A DNA stretch of 64,000 bases from UBA7672 sp041398245 (lineage in GTDB: Bacteria; Pseudomonadota; Alphaproteobacteria; Caulobacterales; Hyphomonadaceae): the NCBI GenBank assembly GCA_041398245.1, contig JAWKVC010000007.1:118077-182076 (forward strand), given 5' to 3'. Every line of letters begins with the position of its first letter. The first letter of the stretch is position 1. Of the stretch, positions 7,481-16,898 are shown in pieces. A program made the translations under genes and the position numbers. The notes under the pieces are model-generated. The model worked only from the letters and a program-made list of their open reading frames with translations, searched no databases and was not told the origin of the DNA.

Positions 7481-8714
7481 TTGTCTCGCCTCTGCCCGCG
7501 ATCACGGCGGCCGCCATGTCCCCCGACACATTGCCGACCGTGCGGAAGATGTCAGGCACGGCCTCAACCGCGACAAGCAGGCCGAGCAGTTCGATAGGCA
7601 CGCCCATGGCCATGGAGATCGGCGCCACGCTGGCCACGAAGGAAATCTCGCCCGGCAGGCCGACCGAGCCGATGCTGATCGCAATGGCGACAAAGCCGCC
7701 GACGATCAGTTCGGTGACGCCGAGCTCAACGCCAAAGACGGCGGCGCAAAAGAACACCACGCCGAGATTGGCCACCGGGCTGGTCATCCGGAAGATGGCG
7801 ACTGCTAACGGCAGTGTTATGCCAGCGACGCGTTCGGGAACGCCTAGCTCATCGCGCGAGCGCTCCACCATCAGCGGCAGGGACGCCAGCGACGATCGGC
7901 TCGACATCGCGACGGCAAGCACCGGACCCGCGGCCGCGAAGAAGCGCGCAAGCGGCACATTCCCCCAGCTCCACGCAAACATGAACGCCATCGGCACGAT
8001 CAGCGCCGTGGCGCCGGATACGATGACGATGTAGTGCGCGATGAGGCCGACTATACCGACGCCGGCGGTAAGACCGACGCCAAGCGCCAGCGCGAAGACG
8101 CCAAGCGGCGCGGCGACAAGCACCCAGCGGACAATCACGATCATCGTGTCGGCGACGGCGCGAAAGAAATTCACCATCGGAACGCGCTGGTCTTCGGGCA
8201 GCCGCGTGGCAGCGAAGCCGAACAGCATAGCGAAGACAACCAACGGCAGGACTTCGCCGCGCGAGGCTGCAGCCACGATATTGCTCGGCGCCAGCGCAGC
8301 GGCCCATTCGCCGAGCGTCGGCGGCGCAACAGCTTCGACCTTCCGCGCCGCCGCGTCGGCGATCAGCCCGGACACGGCCCCGGGATCGACCGGCCAGATC
8401 GTCAGGATCAGTGGAAAGATGACGCAAGCGAAAATCGTCGACGAGATCAGCAGCGTCCCGAAGACAAGAACCGAACGGGCGGCGAGCCTTCCGGTGGAGG
8501 CCGCGCTTGCAACGGAAGCCACGCCCGTGACCAGGAGCGAGAACACAAGCGGTATGACCGTCATCCTGAGCAGGTTCAGCCAGAGGTCACCGATATGGCC
8601 GAACTGGACCGTCGCCTCCGTAAGATTGGCGTCGTCCATTGCGGCGACGCCCGCACCAACGGCCACGCCCGCGGCAAGCGCCAGCAGCGTGATGACGCTG
8701 AGCCATTTGATCAT
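7440..8714 (-). CDS. Dicarboxylate/amino acid:cation symporter (SDF/DAACS family)
   Basis: 424 residues from the ATG at 8714 (MIKWLSVITLLAL), the normal start for this family; the open frame extends much further upstream but without hydrophobic sequence. Recognisable elements are LLRMTVIPLVFSLLVTGVAS, a serine-rich loop SSRSSLASLP (hairpin 1 of the GltPh fold) and RMTSPVANLG (the NMDGT-like region, altered). Secondary transporter for acidic amino acids or dicarboxylates in the inner membrane. The 3' end overlaps the neighbouring hydrolase gene by 41 bp tail to tail. Confidence 0.9.
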   Translation of the reverse strand: MIKWLSVITLLALAAGVAVGAGVAAMDDANLTEATVQFGHIGDLWLNLLRMTVIPLVFSLLVTGVASVASAASTGRLAARSVLVFGTLLISSTIFACVIFPLILTIWPVDPGAVSGLIADAAARKVEAVAPPTLGEWAAALAPSNIVAAASRGEVLPLVVFAMLFGFAATRLPEDQRVPMVNFFRAVADTMIVIVRWVLVAAPLGVFALALGVGLTAGVGIVGLIAHYIVIVSGATALIVPMAFMFAWSWGNVPLARFFAAAGPVLAVAMSSRSSLASLPLMVERSRDELGVPERVAGITLPLAVAIFRMTSPVANLGVVFFCAAVFGVELGVTELIVGGFVAIAISIGSVGLPGEISFVASVAPISMAMGVPIELLGLLVAVEAVPDIFRTVGNVSGDMAAAVIAGRGETISQPAEAAAAQRG

Positions 8715-8874
8715 GAAGCCGCTCCAGCCATATCCCCAGCGGCACGCTAGCAGGGATTTCCAGCCAACGGCTACCCGGCGAACAAGCGTGCGGCCACCGT
8801 CGCCTTGCCTGCCTTTCCATCGTAAAGGTGCTGCTCCGGGGTCAGGTCCGGGCGCAACATGATGAGAGGACGCA

Positions 8875-9414
8875 ATGCGCCTGACGATGACACTCGCCCT
8901 CAGCACCGGCCTGATGATCGCGGCCGGACCAGCCACCGCCCAGCAACCAGCCAGCCCACCACCCGCCTGCACATCGGAGCAGCACCGCGCTTTCGACTTC
9001 TGGATCGGCGAGTGGGAAGCCTACGTGACCGGTACGGATCAGCTCGCGGGTCTCAGCACGATCAAGGCGGAGGATGGGGGGTGCGTGATCACCGAGCACT
9101 GGCGCAGCCAGCGCGCCAGCTATTCGGGCCGCAGTCTCAACATCTACGATGCAATCGCCGGGCGCTGGGAACAGTTCTGGGTCGATAGCACAGGCGACCT
9201 GACCCACTTCATCGGCAATCCCACGGCGACGGGCATGCAGCTGACGGCAGAAGACGATCACTCCCCTGGCCAGTCCGGCGCCTATTTATCACGCATGACG
9301 TTCACACGGAACGACGACGGCTCGGTGCGCCAGCACGGCCAGATCTCGACCGATCGCGGCGCCACATGGTCCGACCGCTACGACTTCACCTACACGCCGG
9401 CGAAGACGCCCTGA
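8875..9414 (+). CDS. Secreted protein, DUF1579-like
   Basis: 179 residues with a signal peptide (cleavage near TATA-QQPAS). The mature region begins with HRAFDFWIGEWEAYV and contains CVITEHWRS, YSGRSLNIYD and WEQFWVD, a pattern seen in small lipocalin-like DUF1579/DUF1579-related exported proteins. Function unknown. Preceded by GAGAGGACGCA. It converges tail to tail, 4 bp apart, with the CocE-type hydrolase. Confidence 0.78.
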   Translation: MRLTMTLALSTGLMIAAGPATAQQPASPPPACTSEQHRAFDFWIGEWEAYVTGTDQLAGLSTIKAEDGGCVITEHWRSQRASYSGRSLNIYDAIAGRWEQFWVDSTGDLTHFIGNPTATGMQLTAEDDHSPGQSGAYLSRMTFTRNDDGSVRQHGQISTDRGATWSDRYDFTYTPAKTP

Positions 9415-9418
9415 CGGC

Positions 9419-11362
9419 TCAGCGCACGATCGGCAGCACGATGTAGCTCGGCTGCGAGCGTGTGTGTTTCACCTGATTGGTGGCGACAACGCCTTCGGAT
9501 TCGAACTCGTTGCGGCCGCCCGTATTGAGGTTGCGTGCATATTTCGGGAACGATGAGGACGTTACTTCAACCCGGATGCGATGGCCCGGCATGAAAGTGT
9601 TGGCCGTCGTCATCGGCGTGAGGTCGAGCTTGTAGGTCTTGCCCTTCTCCATGAAGACCTCGCGGTCATAGCCTTCGCGGAAACGGGCGCGGAGAATCGT
9701 GTCGTCGATGATGTAGGCCGTGCCGTCCGGCGCGACATCGACCAGCTTTACAGCAAAGTCGGTATCCTTGGCGTCGGACGACACATACAGGATGGCGTCA
9801 ACGAAGCCCGCGACGGCGACCGGTTCTTTCAGCACATCGGATGTGTAGACCAGCACGTCATTGCGTACGGAGGCGGGCCGCTGATCGAAGGCGCCAGGCA
9901 CGACCACGCCGCCATTGCAGCAATCGCCGCCGCCAATCGTTTGCACGGGATTCTGCGGATCGTAGACGAAGCTGTCGATAGGCTCGTTACCCGCGGGCGC
10001 AGAGAAGGAGAGCTTGCCGTCGCCGAACATCGAATTCGCCCGGCCCGAGGAATGGAAATAGAGCTTCACCTCCTCCGCCCGTTTCGGCGGCCACTGGTCG
10101 GCGGTGCGCCAGGCGTTTTCGCCCATCTGGAAGTAGCGGATCTTCGGCTTGTTCTGGAAAGCGTCGGCATCGCCCTTCAGGAAGCGGTCGAAGAAGGCCC
10201 AGACATCGCCCATCACGTCCATCGATGCATCGCCGAGCTCGCGGTCGCCGGACTTGAAGTTGGGACCGAGCGAGGCGTAGGCGCAGTGCACGCTGGGGCC
10301 AACGATGGCGTACTGGTTGTCGCGCGTTTCAGCATCGACGCCGGACTTCGTGGCGTGATTGTAGAGCGCCAGGTTGGGGCCGATCGAGACATCGTACCAT
10401 GAGTTGTACCAGAGCGCGGGAACACCCCAGCTTTCATTGTCGTGGTAGAGGCCGCCCTTGAACCATTCGGGATCGTCGGGCAGCTCGCGTGCGATCAGCT
10501 TCTCATTCGTACCGGCGGGCTCGCCAAGCGAGGACAGCAGATCCGCATAGGGCAGATGCCAGACGTGCTTCGACCACGTCACATCCGGCTTCTTCGGGTT
10601 GAGATCGGAATACTGCGAGATGTATTGCCGGACCTTGGGATCCAATCCCTCCGGTATCTGCGCGCGCAGCGGATTGTCGACGCCATAGAGCCAGATCGAG
10701 AACAGCGTGCGCGGCACGCCGCCGCGATACCAGTTGCCCTGCTCGTGAAATTCACCAACGCGCCCGATACCGGCGCCGGACGCCATCGGCACCATGGCCG
10801 CATGGGCCGGATGGTTTGTGGCGGCGAGCTGCAGTTGCCATTCCGCCGTCGAGGAACATCCGAGCGTTCCGACCTTGCCGTTGGACCATGACTGGTTCGC
10901 GATCCAGGTCAGCGCATCGTATCCATCCGTGCGCGGATGGCCGAGAATCTCGAACTCACCTTCGGAGAAGTAACGCCCGCGCTCGTTCTGGTAGATCACG
11001 GCGTAACCACGATCGACCCCCTCGACGACCTGACGCAGCGATCCGCCCTGCAGGTTCTGCATGTTGTAGGGCGTCCGGACGAAGATGGTGGGGACTTTCT
11101 TCGTCTCGTCCTTCGGACGATAGATATCGGTCGACAGATGAACGCCATCGCGCATCGGCACGAGCACTTTGCGCTCGACAACCGCGCGGCGCGCCAGTTC
11201 GGCTTCGAGGGCGGACTGGCTCCATTTCGAGTAATCCATCGGCGCATTCTCGCCGGTTGACGGCAGCGCTGGCGATGGCCCGGTCTGCGACAGGGCCGGC
11301 AGGGCGACTGCGGCGGCAGCCATGGCGGCAAGGCCGATGCAGGCAAACAGTGTCCGTTTCAT
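9419..11362 (-). CDS. CocE/NonD family hydrolase, exported
   Basis: 647 residues with a signal peptide (residues 1-25). The N-terminal alpha/beta-hydrolase part has RDGVHLSTDIYRP, PYN and QNERGRYFSEGEF, then LGCSSTAE with the likely nucleophile S170; a helical cap follows and the C-terminal third is the jelly-roll domain of the X-Pro dipeptidyl-peptidase/cocaine-esterase group (for example ILYVSSDAKDTDFAVKLVDV). Probably a periplasmic esterase, acylase or peptidase; substrate cannot be told. Monocistronic. Confidence 0.9.
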   Translation of the reverse strand: MKRTLFACIGLAAMAAAAVALPALSQTGPSPALPSTGENAPMDYSKWSQSALEAELARRAVVERKVLVPMRDGVHLSTDIYRPKDETKKVPTIFVRTPYNMQNLQGGSLRQVVEGVDRGYAVIYQNERGRYFSEGEFEILGHPRTDGYDALTWIANQSWSNGKVGTLGCSSTAEWQLQLAATNHPAHAAMVPMASGAGIGRVGEFHEQGNWYRGGVPRTLFSIWLYGVDNPLRAQIPEGLDPKVRQYISQYSDLNPKKPDVTWSKHVWHLPYADLLSSLGEPAGTNEKLIARELPDDPEWFKGGLYHDNESWGVPALWYNSWYDVSIGPNLALYNHATKSGVDAETRDNQYAIVGPSVHCAYASLGPNFKSGDRELGDASMDVMGDVWAFFDRFLKGDADAFQNKPKIRYFQMGENAWRTADQWPPKRAEEVKLYFHSSGRANSMFGDGKLSFSAPAGNEPIDSFVYDPQNPVQTIGGGDCCNGGVVVPGAFDQRPASVRNDVLVYTSDVLKEPVAVAGFVDAILYVSSDAKDTDFAVKLVDVAPDGTAYIIDDTILRARFREGYDREVFMEKGKTYKLDLTPMTTANTFMPGHRIRVEVTSSSFPKYARNLNTGGRNEFESEGVVATNQVKHTRSQPSYIVLPIVR

Positions 11363-11445
11363 CAGGCGACCCTCATGCAGCCCGTACAGATGGACGGAAC
11401 GCTAGCAGTGTCGCTGCGTGAAAGCCAAGGGCGCGAAATTGGAGA

Positions 11446-11727
11446 TCACGCGCGCTTCTGGCCGTCGGCCCTGCGCCGTTCGACATAGGCGCGCAGCACG
11501 GCATTGATGCCCGCGTGCGGGTCTTCCTTCTGGCTGGCGAACCAGGCCTCCACCTCAGGATCCAGACGAAGTCGGACCAGCTTGCGGTTTCGGGAGGGAT
11601 AGAGCGGCACCGCTTCCCGCCAGAAGCCGGGGCCGAAGCTTTCCCGCGAGCTGGCTGTGTCCACGGTGTAGTCCGCCATCTTGCGGACCTGCGTACGGGA
11701 CAGTCGCACGGTAGATTGCTTCGTCAT
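11446..11727 (-). CDS. brnA: BrnA-type antitoxin
   Basis: 93 residues from the ATG at 11727. The C-terminal half is the BrnA signature, RKLVRLRLDPEVEAWFASQ, then GINAVLRAYVERRR, a ribbon-helix-helix DNA-binding and dimerisation unit. BrnA neutralises the RNase toxin BrnT and represses the operon with it. It lies inside the 3' part of the upstream toxin frame (see brnT), which is unusual. Confidence 0.82.
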   Translation of the reverse strand: MTKQSTVRLSRTQVRKMADYTVDTASSRESFGPGFWREAVPLYPSRNRKLVRLRLDPEVEAWFASQKEDPHAGINAVLRAYVERRRADGQKRA

Positions 11728-11962
11728 CGCGATCCGCCTTCCATGCCTGGACAATGCGGCGGCGCGGGCCGCGCGGCGTCCAGGCTGCCACCATGAAGAA
11801 TCCGTCCACATGGCCTAGCGAATAGAAACGCCGTTCGCCATGAAAGTGTTTTGGATCTTCCCGTTCGAGCACCGGATTGTCGAACATCGCCGCAGCGCGG
11901 ACGAAATCGACGCCGTACTGGGAGATGTTGTGCTCGCGGCGCGCCTCCTCCCACTCGAACAT
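11555..11962 (-). CDS. brnT: BrnT-type RNase toxin, over-long frame
   Basis: Open frame of 135 residues. Residues 1-85 match BrnT: FEWEEARREHNISQYGVDF, then FDNPVLERED, HGERRFYSLG and RRRIVQAWKADRDDEA. Family members are about 90-100 residues and end near the antitoxin start, but here translation runs on for 173 bp inside brnA in another frame, giving a basic tail without family resemblance. The usual ISAR(K/R)A segment reads VQAWKA. A lost stop or a one-base indel near 11700 would explain this; the toxin may be impaired. AAGAGGGCGTC precedes the ATG. Confidence 0.72.
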   Translation of the reverse strand: MFEWEEARREHNISQYGVDFVRAAAMFDNPVLEREDPKHFHGERRFYSLGHVDGFFMVAAWTPRGPRRRIVQAWKADRDDEAIYRATVPYAGPQDGGLHRGHSQLAGKLRPRLLAGSGAALSLPKPQAGPTSSGS

Positions 11963-12141
11963 GACGCCCTCTTACTCAGCTCGCCGCGCTCTATTTGGCG
12001 GCGACGGAAACGGCTGACAAGCTCGGACAGATTACACATTGGAACGCTTGACCGCGCGAGCCGAGCGCCCTAATCCGCGCCCCTCGTTACTCGACCCGTT
12101 GTGCGGTTCGATCCCGCCACGGTGCCTGGAGACATCAAGCG

Positions 12142-13104
12142 ATGGCCCGCAAGAAGAAGGGCGAGCCGGTTCACGGCTGGCTGATCCTCGACAAGCCGGA
12201 AGGCGTCACTTCCACACAGGCCGTCGGCATCTGCCGGCGCATTTTCAACGCGCAGAAGGCCGGCCATGGCGGCACGCTGGACCCCCTCGCCTCGGGTATC
12301 CTGCCGCTGGCGTTCGGCGAGGCGACCAAGACGGTCGGATACGTGATGGAAGCGGACAAGGACTACGTCTTCACCATCCGCTGGGGGACCTCGACCACGA
12401 CGCAGGATCGCGAGGGAGAAATCACCGGCGCGTCCGATATCCGTCCCGGTCGCGAGATGATCGAAAAGGCGCTCGCCGGGTTCGTCGGAGAGATCGAACA
12501 GGTGCCGCCGCAATACTCGGCCATCAAGGTAAATGGCGAGCGGGCCTATGACCTCGCCCGCGAGGGAGAGGCGGTGGACCTCGCTTCCCGCAAGGTCATC
12601 CTGCATGCCGCCGAGCTGGTCGACTGTCCCTCCGCCGATCTCGCCGTGATCAAGGTCACGTGCGGAAAAGGATTTTATATCAGGGCATTGGTTCGCGATC
12701 TGGCCCGGGCCGTCGGGGCGGAAGGCCATGTCGCCGCCCTCCGCCGGATACGTGTCGGCGCTTTTGCCGAGGACGCGGCAATTCCGCTTTCCAAGCTGGA
12801 GGGAATGAGCGATAAGGCCGCGCTGGACGATACCCTTGTCCCCCTCGAGACCGCGCTGGACGACATCCCGGCGCTGGCCGTCACCGGGGAAGAGGCGTCC
12901 AGACTCAGGCAGGGTCGTGAGATCGTTCTTCTGCCCCATCAGGTCGAGGCGTTTCGGGAGATGCGCCGTCCCCGCACAGTGAACGGGGAGGATGCATCCC
13001 GCATTTGTCTCGCCACCGAGAAGGTGGGGTCGGAACAACTCGGCGTTGCCCTGGGTGAAGTCCGGGCCGGCAGATTCCTGCCTGTCCGCGTGTTCAACCA
13101 ATAG
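12142..13104 (+). CDS. truB: tRNA pseudouridine(55) synthase
   Basis: 320 residues. Conserved TruB elements: GWLILDKPEGVTSTQAV, GGTLDPLASGILP with the catalytic D47, QVPPQYSAIKVNGERAYDLAR and TCGKGFYIRALVRDL. It makes pseudouridine 55 in the T-loop of tRNAs. Followed after 17 bp by rpsO, the standard alphaproteobacterial order; rbfA, the usual upstream partner, is replaced here by the brnTA module. Confidence 0.97.
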   Translation: MARKKKGEPVHGWLILDKPEGVTSTQAVGICRRIFNAQKAGHGGTLDPLASGILPLAFGEATKTVGYVMEADKDYVFTIRWGTSTTTQDREGEITGASDIRPGREMIEKALAGFVGEIEQVPPQYSAIKVNGERAYDLAREGEAVDLASRKVILHAAELVDCPSADLAVIKVTCGKGFYIRALVRDLARAVGAEGHVAALRRIRVGAFAEDAAIPLSKLEGMSDKAALDDTLVPLETALDDIPALAVTGEEASRLRQGREIVLLPHQVEAFREMRRPRTVNGEDASRICLATEKVGSEQLGVALGEVRAGRFLPVRVFNQ

Positions 13105-13121
13105 CCTTATGGAGCAACCCG

Positions 13122-13391
13122 ATGTCGATCACGCCGGAGGCAAAAGCCTCGCTGATCAAGAAATTCGCCCGCACCGATGGTGATACGGGCTCCCCCGAAG
13201 TGCAGATCGCGATCCTGTCTCACCGGATCTCGCAACTGACCGAGCACTTCAAGGACCACAAGAAGGACAACCACTCGCGTCGCGGCCTCCTCAAGATGGT
13301 CTCGCAGCGGCGTCGCCTACTGGACTACCTGAAATCGCGCGATGAAGGGCGATATCAGGAAATCATCAAGGAACTGGAGCTCCGCCGCTAA
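13122..13391 (+). CDS. rpsO: 30S ribosomal protein S15
   Basis: 89 residues, standard uS15 length and sequence (DTGSPEVQIAILSHRI, then HKKDNHSRRGLLKMVSQRRRLLDYL). Binds 16S rRNA helix 22 region early in 30S assembly. Followed by a terminator and then pnp. Confidence 0.98.
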   Translation: MSITPEAKASLIKKFARTDGDTGSPEVQIAILSHRISQLTEHFKDHKKDNHSRRGLLKMVSQRRRLLDYLKSRDEGRYQEIIKELELRR

Positions 13392-13408
13392 ACGCGGAGC
13401 CCACCCAC

Positions 13409-13440
13409 CCGCCGGCCCACCGGGGCCGGCGGTTTTCGTT
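13409..13440 (+). terminator. Rho-independent terminator between rpsO and pnp
   Basis: CCGCCGGCCC-ACC-GGGGCCGGCGG stem followed by TTTTCGTTT, 17 bp after rpsO. In other bacteria a similar hairpin separates rpsO from pnp and allows partial read-through. Confidence 0.85.
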
Positions 13441-13459
13441 TGAGGAAAGAGAATAGCTG

Positions 13460-15719
13460 ATGTTTGACATTCAACGCGTAACGATCGACTGGGCGGGCCG
13501 TCCGCTTACCCTGGAAACTGGCCGCATCGCCCGGCAGGCTGATGGCGCCGTGCTGGCGACCTATGGGGAAACGAGCGTCCTTGCTGCCGTCGTCTACGCG
13601 CGGAAAGCGAAGGAAGGACAAGACTTCTTCCCGCTGACCGTGAACTACCAGGAACGTTACTACGCGGCCGGTCGCGTCCCCGGCGGTTACTTCAAGCGCG
13701 AAGGCCGTCCCACCGAAAAAGAGACGCTGACCTCGCGCCTCATCGACCGCCCGATCCGCCCCCTGTTTGCTGACGGCTTCAAGAACGAAGTCCAGGTCAC
13801 GGTGACAGTGCTGTCCTACGACCAGGAAAATGATCCCGACATCGTTGGCATGGTTGCGGCATCCGCCGCGCTGGTCATCTCCGGCGCCCCGTTCAAAGGC
13901 CCGATCGCCGCCGCGCGCGTCGGCTTACAAGGATGGCGCGTACATCATCAACCCGACCTCCGATCAGATGGAAGGCTTCCAGCTTGACCTCGTCGCTGCC
14001 GGCACAACCGAAGGCGTGATGATGGCTGAATCTGAAGCCGGCGAGCCGGAAGATGTCATGCTCGGCGCCGTGAAGGCCGGGCACGAGTCGCCCAGCAGGT
14101 CATCGACGCCATCATCCGTCTGGCTGAAAAGTCGGCCAAGGAGCCGCGTTCGAATTGAGAGCCCGATCACTCCGCGTTTGAAGTCGTGATCCAGGAGATT
14201 GCAGGCGCTGACCTGTCGGCCGTCACAAGATCAAGGACAAGGGCGAACGTCACGACGCCGTTGACGCCGCTCGTGAGAAGGCCAAAGTTGCTCTTGGTGG
14301 AAGTCCGGAGACAAACCCGGAAGGCGCCGAGCCGCTGGTTTTCAAGGAGCATTCAAGGAAGCCGAAGCCCGCGTCGTTCGCGGCGACATCATCCGGCACC
14401 GGCATGCGCATCGACGGCCGCAAGACCGATCAGGTCCGCGCCATCGAATCGGCTGTCTCCGTCCTTCCGCGCACGCACGGCTCGTCGCTGTTCACCCGTG
14501 GTGAAACGCAGGCGCTGTGCGTCGCCACGCTCGGCACGGCTGAAGACGAGCAGTATGTCGACGGACTTGAAGGCACGAAGAAGGAGAAGTTCCTTCTCCA
14601 CTACAACTTCCCTCCCTACTCCGTCGGTGAAACCGGCCGCATGGGCTCGCCCGGCCGCCGCGAAATCGGCCACGGCAAGCTGGCCTGGCGCGCAGTGAAA
14701 GCTGTGCTGCCGAGCGGCGAGGACTTCCCCTACACCCTCCGCATCGTCTCGGAGATCATGGAGTCGAACGGCTCGTCCTCGATGGCGACCGTTTGCGGCT
14801 CCTCGCTGGCGATGATGGACGCTGAAAAAGGATCACCCGTCCGGTGTCGGGCATCGCCATGGGCCTGATCAAGGACGAGGAAAGGCGTCGCCATCCTGTC
14901 CGACATCCTTGGCGACGAGGATCACCTCGGCGACATGGACTTCAAGGTCGCCGGCACCGAGGAAGGCGTCACATCGCTCCAGATGGACCTCAAGATCGAC
15001 TCGGTCACCTTCGACATCATGAAGACGGCGCTCGCCCAGGCGAACGCCGGCCGTCTGCACATTCTCAAGGAGATGAACAGCAGCGACCGGCTGCGCCTGC
15101 ACGGAAGTCTCGGACAATGCGCCGAAAATGATCTCGATGAAGATCCCGGTCGACAAGATCCGCGACGTCATCGGAACGGGCGGCAAGGTCATCCGCGAGA
15201 TCGTCGAGAAGACGGGCGCCAAGATCAGCCGAGGACGATGGCACCGTGAAAATCGCCGCCGTCGAGAAGGAAAGCCTCGAGGCCGCCCAGAAATGGATCC
15301 ACGGCCTGACGGCCGAGCCGGAAGTCGGCCAGATCTACGAAGGCAAGGTCGTGAAGGTGATGGAGTTCGGCGCGTTCGTGAACTTCTTCGGCGCGAAGGA
15401 CGGCCTCGTCCACGTGTCGCAGATGGCGGCTGAGCGCGTGAACAACCCGAACGACCTCGTGAAGGAAGGCGACACCGTGAAGGTGAAGCTTCTCGGTTTC
15501 GATGATCGCGGCAAGGTTCGCCTGTCGATGAAAGCCGTGAACCAGGAAACGGGTGAAGAAATCCCGGGCGTCACGGATGATGGCGGCGCTGGCCGCCGTG
15601 AACGCGGCGAAGGCGGCGACCGTCCGCGCGGCGATCGCAACGGCCGCGGCCGCGGCCGTGGTCCGCGCCGTGAAGGCGGTGGCGGCGGCGAAGCCAAGGC
15701 CACTGAAGACGCGGAATAG
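13460..15719 (+). pseudogene. pnp: Polyribonucleotide nucleotidyltransferase, interrupted by many frameshifts
   Basis: The protein sequence of PNPase can be followed from MFDIQRVTIDWAGRPL to an S1 domain (VMEFGAFVNFFGAKDGLVHV) and a Gly/Arg-rich tail, but only by changing frame repeatedly. Shifts fall near 13924 (+1), 14091 (-1), 14148-14158 (two, with an in-frame TGA), 14224 (-1), 14349 (-1), 14394, 14825, 14881 (+1), 15080-15103 and 15230. Between shifts the amino acids and codon use are those of an intact gene, including the second RNase PH core and the KH motif IRDVIGTGGKVI. The pattern points to sequence or assembly error rather than decay, since PNPase is widely conserved and truB, rpsO and later genes are clean. 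Confidence 0.9.
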
Positions 15720-15749
15720 GCTCCGCCCTTCCCTCCGACTGACTTGCAG

Positions 15750-15777
15750 CGGCCGCTCCCCAACGGAGCGGCCGTTT
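15750..15777 (+). terminator. Rho-independent terminator of pnp
   Basis: CGGCCGCTCC-CCAAC-GGAGCGGCCG stem followed by TTTGC, 31 bp after the pnp stop. Confidence 0.75.
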
Positions 15778-15829
15778 GCATGACAGCGTCCCCCATGGCT
15801 AGCTGCAGTGCGATCCTGGAGAATGACGC

Positions 15830-16882
15830 TTGGCGATATTTGCTGCTCTCATGGCCGCTGCGATGTTGTTCGCGGTCTGGCGCATGTATCGCGGCCGCTA
15901 CGGCGTCATTGAAAAGAAGAAACCCGACCCGGACTTCGATCCCGCCGAAGGCCAGCCTGAAGCCAGGGAAGCGGCAACCCTGCTGCAACAACACCAATGG
16001 CGAGAGCTGACGCGGCTCTATGGCCGCCTGTCGCCCAGCGATCGATATCATCTCATTGAAAGCGCAGCCGCCCTGATTCCGTCTGCGCCGCTGGAAACGC
16101 CCGAGGATGCAGACAGCATTCTGCTGACGATCCTCGGCGGGGTGCGCTTATTCCAGGGGATGACGCCGGTGGGGTCTGGGCCAACCGTTTCCGTTCTGAA
16201 GGCAAACGCTGCCCGCATGATGGAAAGCCTGCGGGAAGCCGCGAGACTCCTGAAGGAAGCCGCCGCCCGCAACATGCATGACAGCACCAATCTGGCGCTT
16301 CAGATCTGTCTCGAATCCGTCGCCACAGGTGATCAGGCCCATATCAACAGCCTGGTGGGACGCGTGCAGGCCTCGGACGAGGACAACATCTACGCCGCCG
16401 CCAACCATCTTCTCGCCAACTCGCCTATGCGGCGCGGCACGCCCGATGCGATGTGGCGTGTGGCGAACGAGTGGGCCAACAGCGGACCCAATGCCGCCTG
16501 GCTCGCAATCCCCGCCAAGGCCCATATCGAGGAGTGGCGCTATGCAATGACATGCTGCCCGCCAGGCTCGCCTGAGCGTTCGGCCATGATCGATCGCATG
16601 CAGGATGACGAATTCATCCGCCACATCGCGAAGCTCGACGACATGTTCTGGGCTGCATTCGCGCGTACGCCGTTGAGCGGAGCCGAAGCCTCGTTCGCTC
16701 ACAACCACTTCGCCTTCCTGCTTCACTTGTTCAAGGTGGAAAACCGAGCGAAGGAGCATCTGGACCGGATCGGGCCCTACATCGCCAGACATCCGTGGTC
16801 GCTTCTCCCGACCGGCGCCAGCCGACCGACACAGCTGCTTGCTGATCTGCGGCGCACCTACGGTCTTCAGCCGCTATCCTGA
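15830..16882 (+). CDS. Membrane-anchored protein of unknown function
   Basis: 350 residues from a TTG codon at 15830, the only start that gives the N-terminal membrane segment (about residues 2-18) and preceded by CTGGAGAATGACGC. The rest is largely helical, with ALIPSAPLETPEDAD, a TPR-like helical array (NAARMMESLREAARLLKEA and similar), and a conserved-looking LLPTGASRPTQLL near the end. No family recognised; the helical repeats suggest a cytoplasmic scaffold. It ends 17 bp from the 3' end of the histidine kinase gene. Confidence 0.72.
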   Translation: MAIFAALMAAAMLFAVWRMYRGRYGVIEKKKPDPDFDPAEGQPEAREAATLLQQHQWRELTRLYGRLSPSDRYHLIESAAALIPSAPLETPEDADSILLTILGGVRLFQGMTPVGSGPTVSVLKANAARMMESLREAARLLKEAAARNMHDSTNLALQICLESVATGDQAHINSLVGRVQASDEDNIYAAANHLLANSPMRRGTPDAMWRVANEWANSGPNAAWLAIPAKAHIEEWRYAMTCCPPGSPERSAMIDRMQDDEFIRHIAKLDDMFWAAFARTPLSGAEASFAHNHFAFLLHLFKVENRAKEHLDRIGPYIARHPWSLLPTGASRPTQLLADLRRTYGLQPLS

Positions 16883-16898
16883 GGAAGTCTGCGGGGCG

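Noticed and set aside
11963..12141. tRNA-like GTTCGATCCCGCC segment before truB
   Set aside because: Resembles a T-loop but no matching D arm, anticodon stem or acceptor stem could be drawn.
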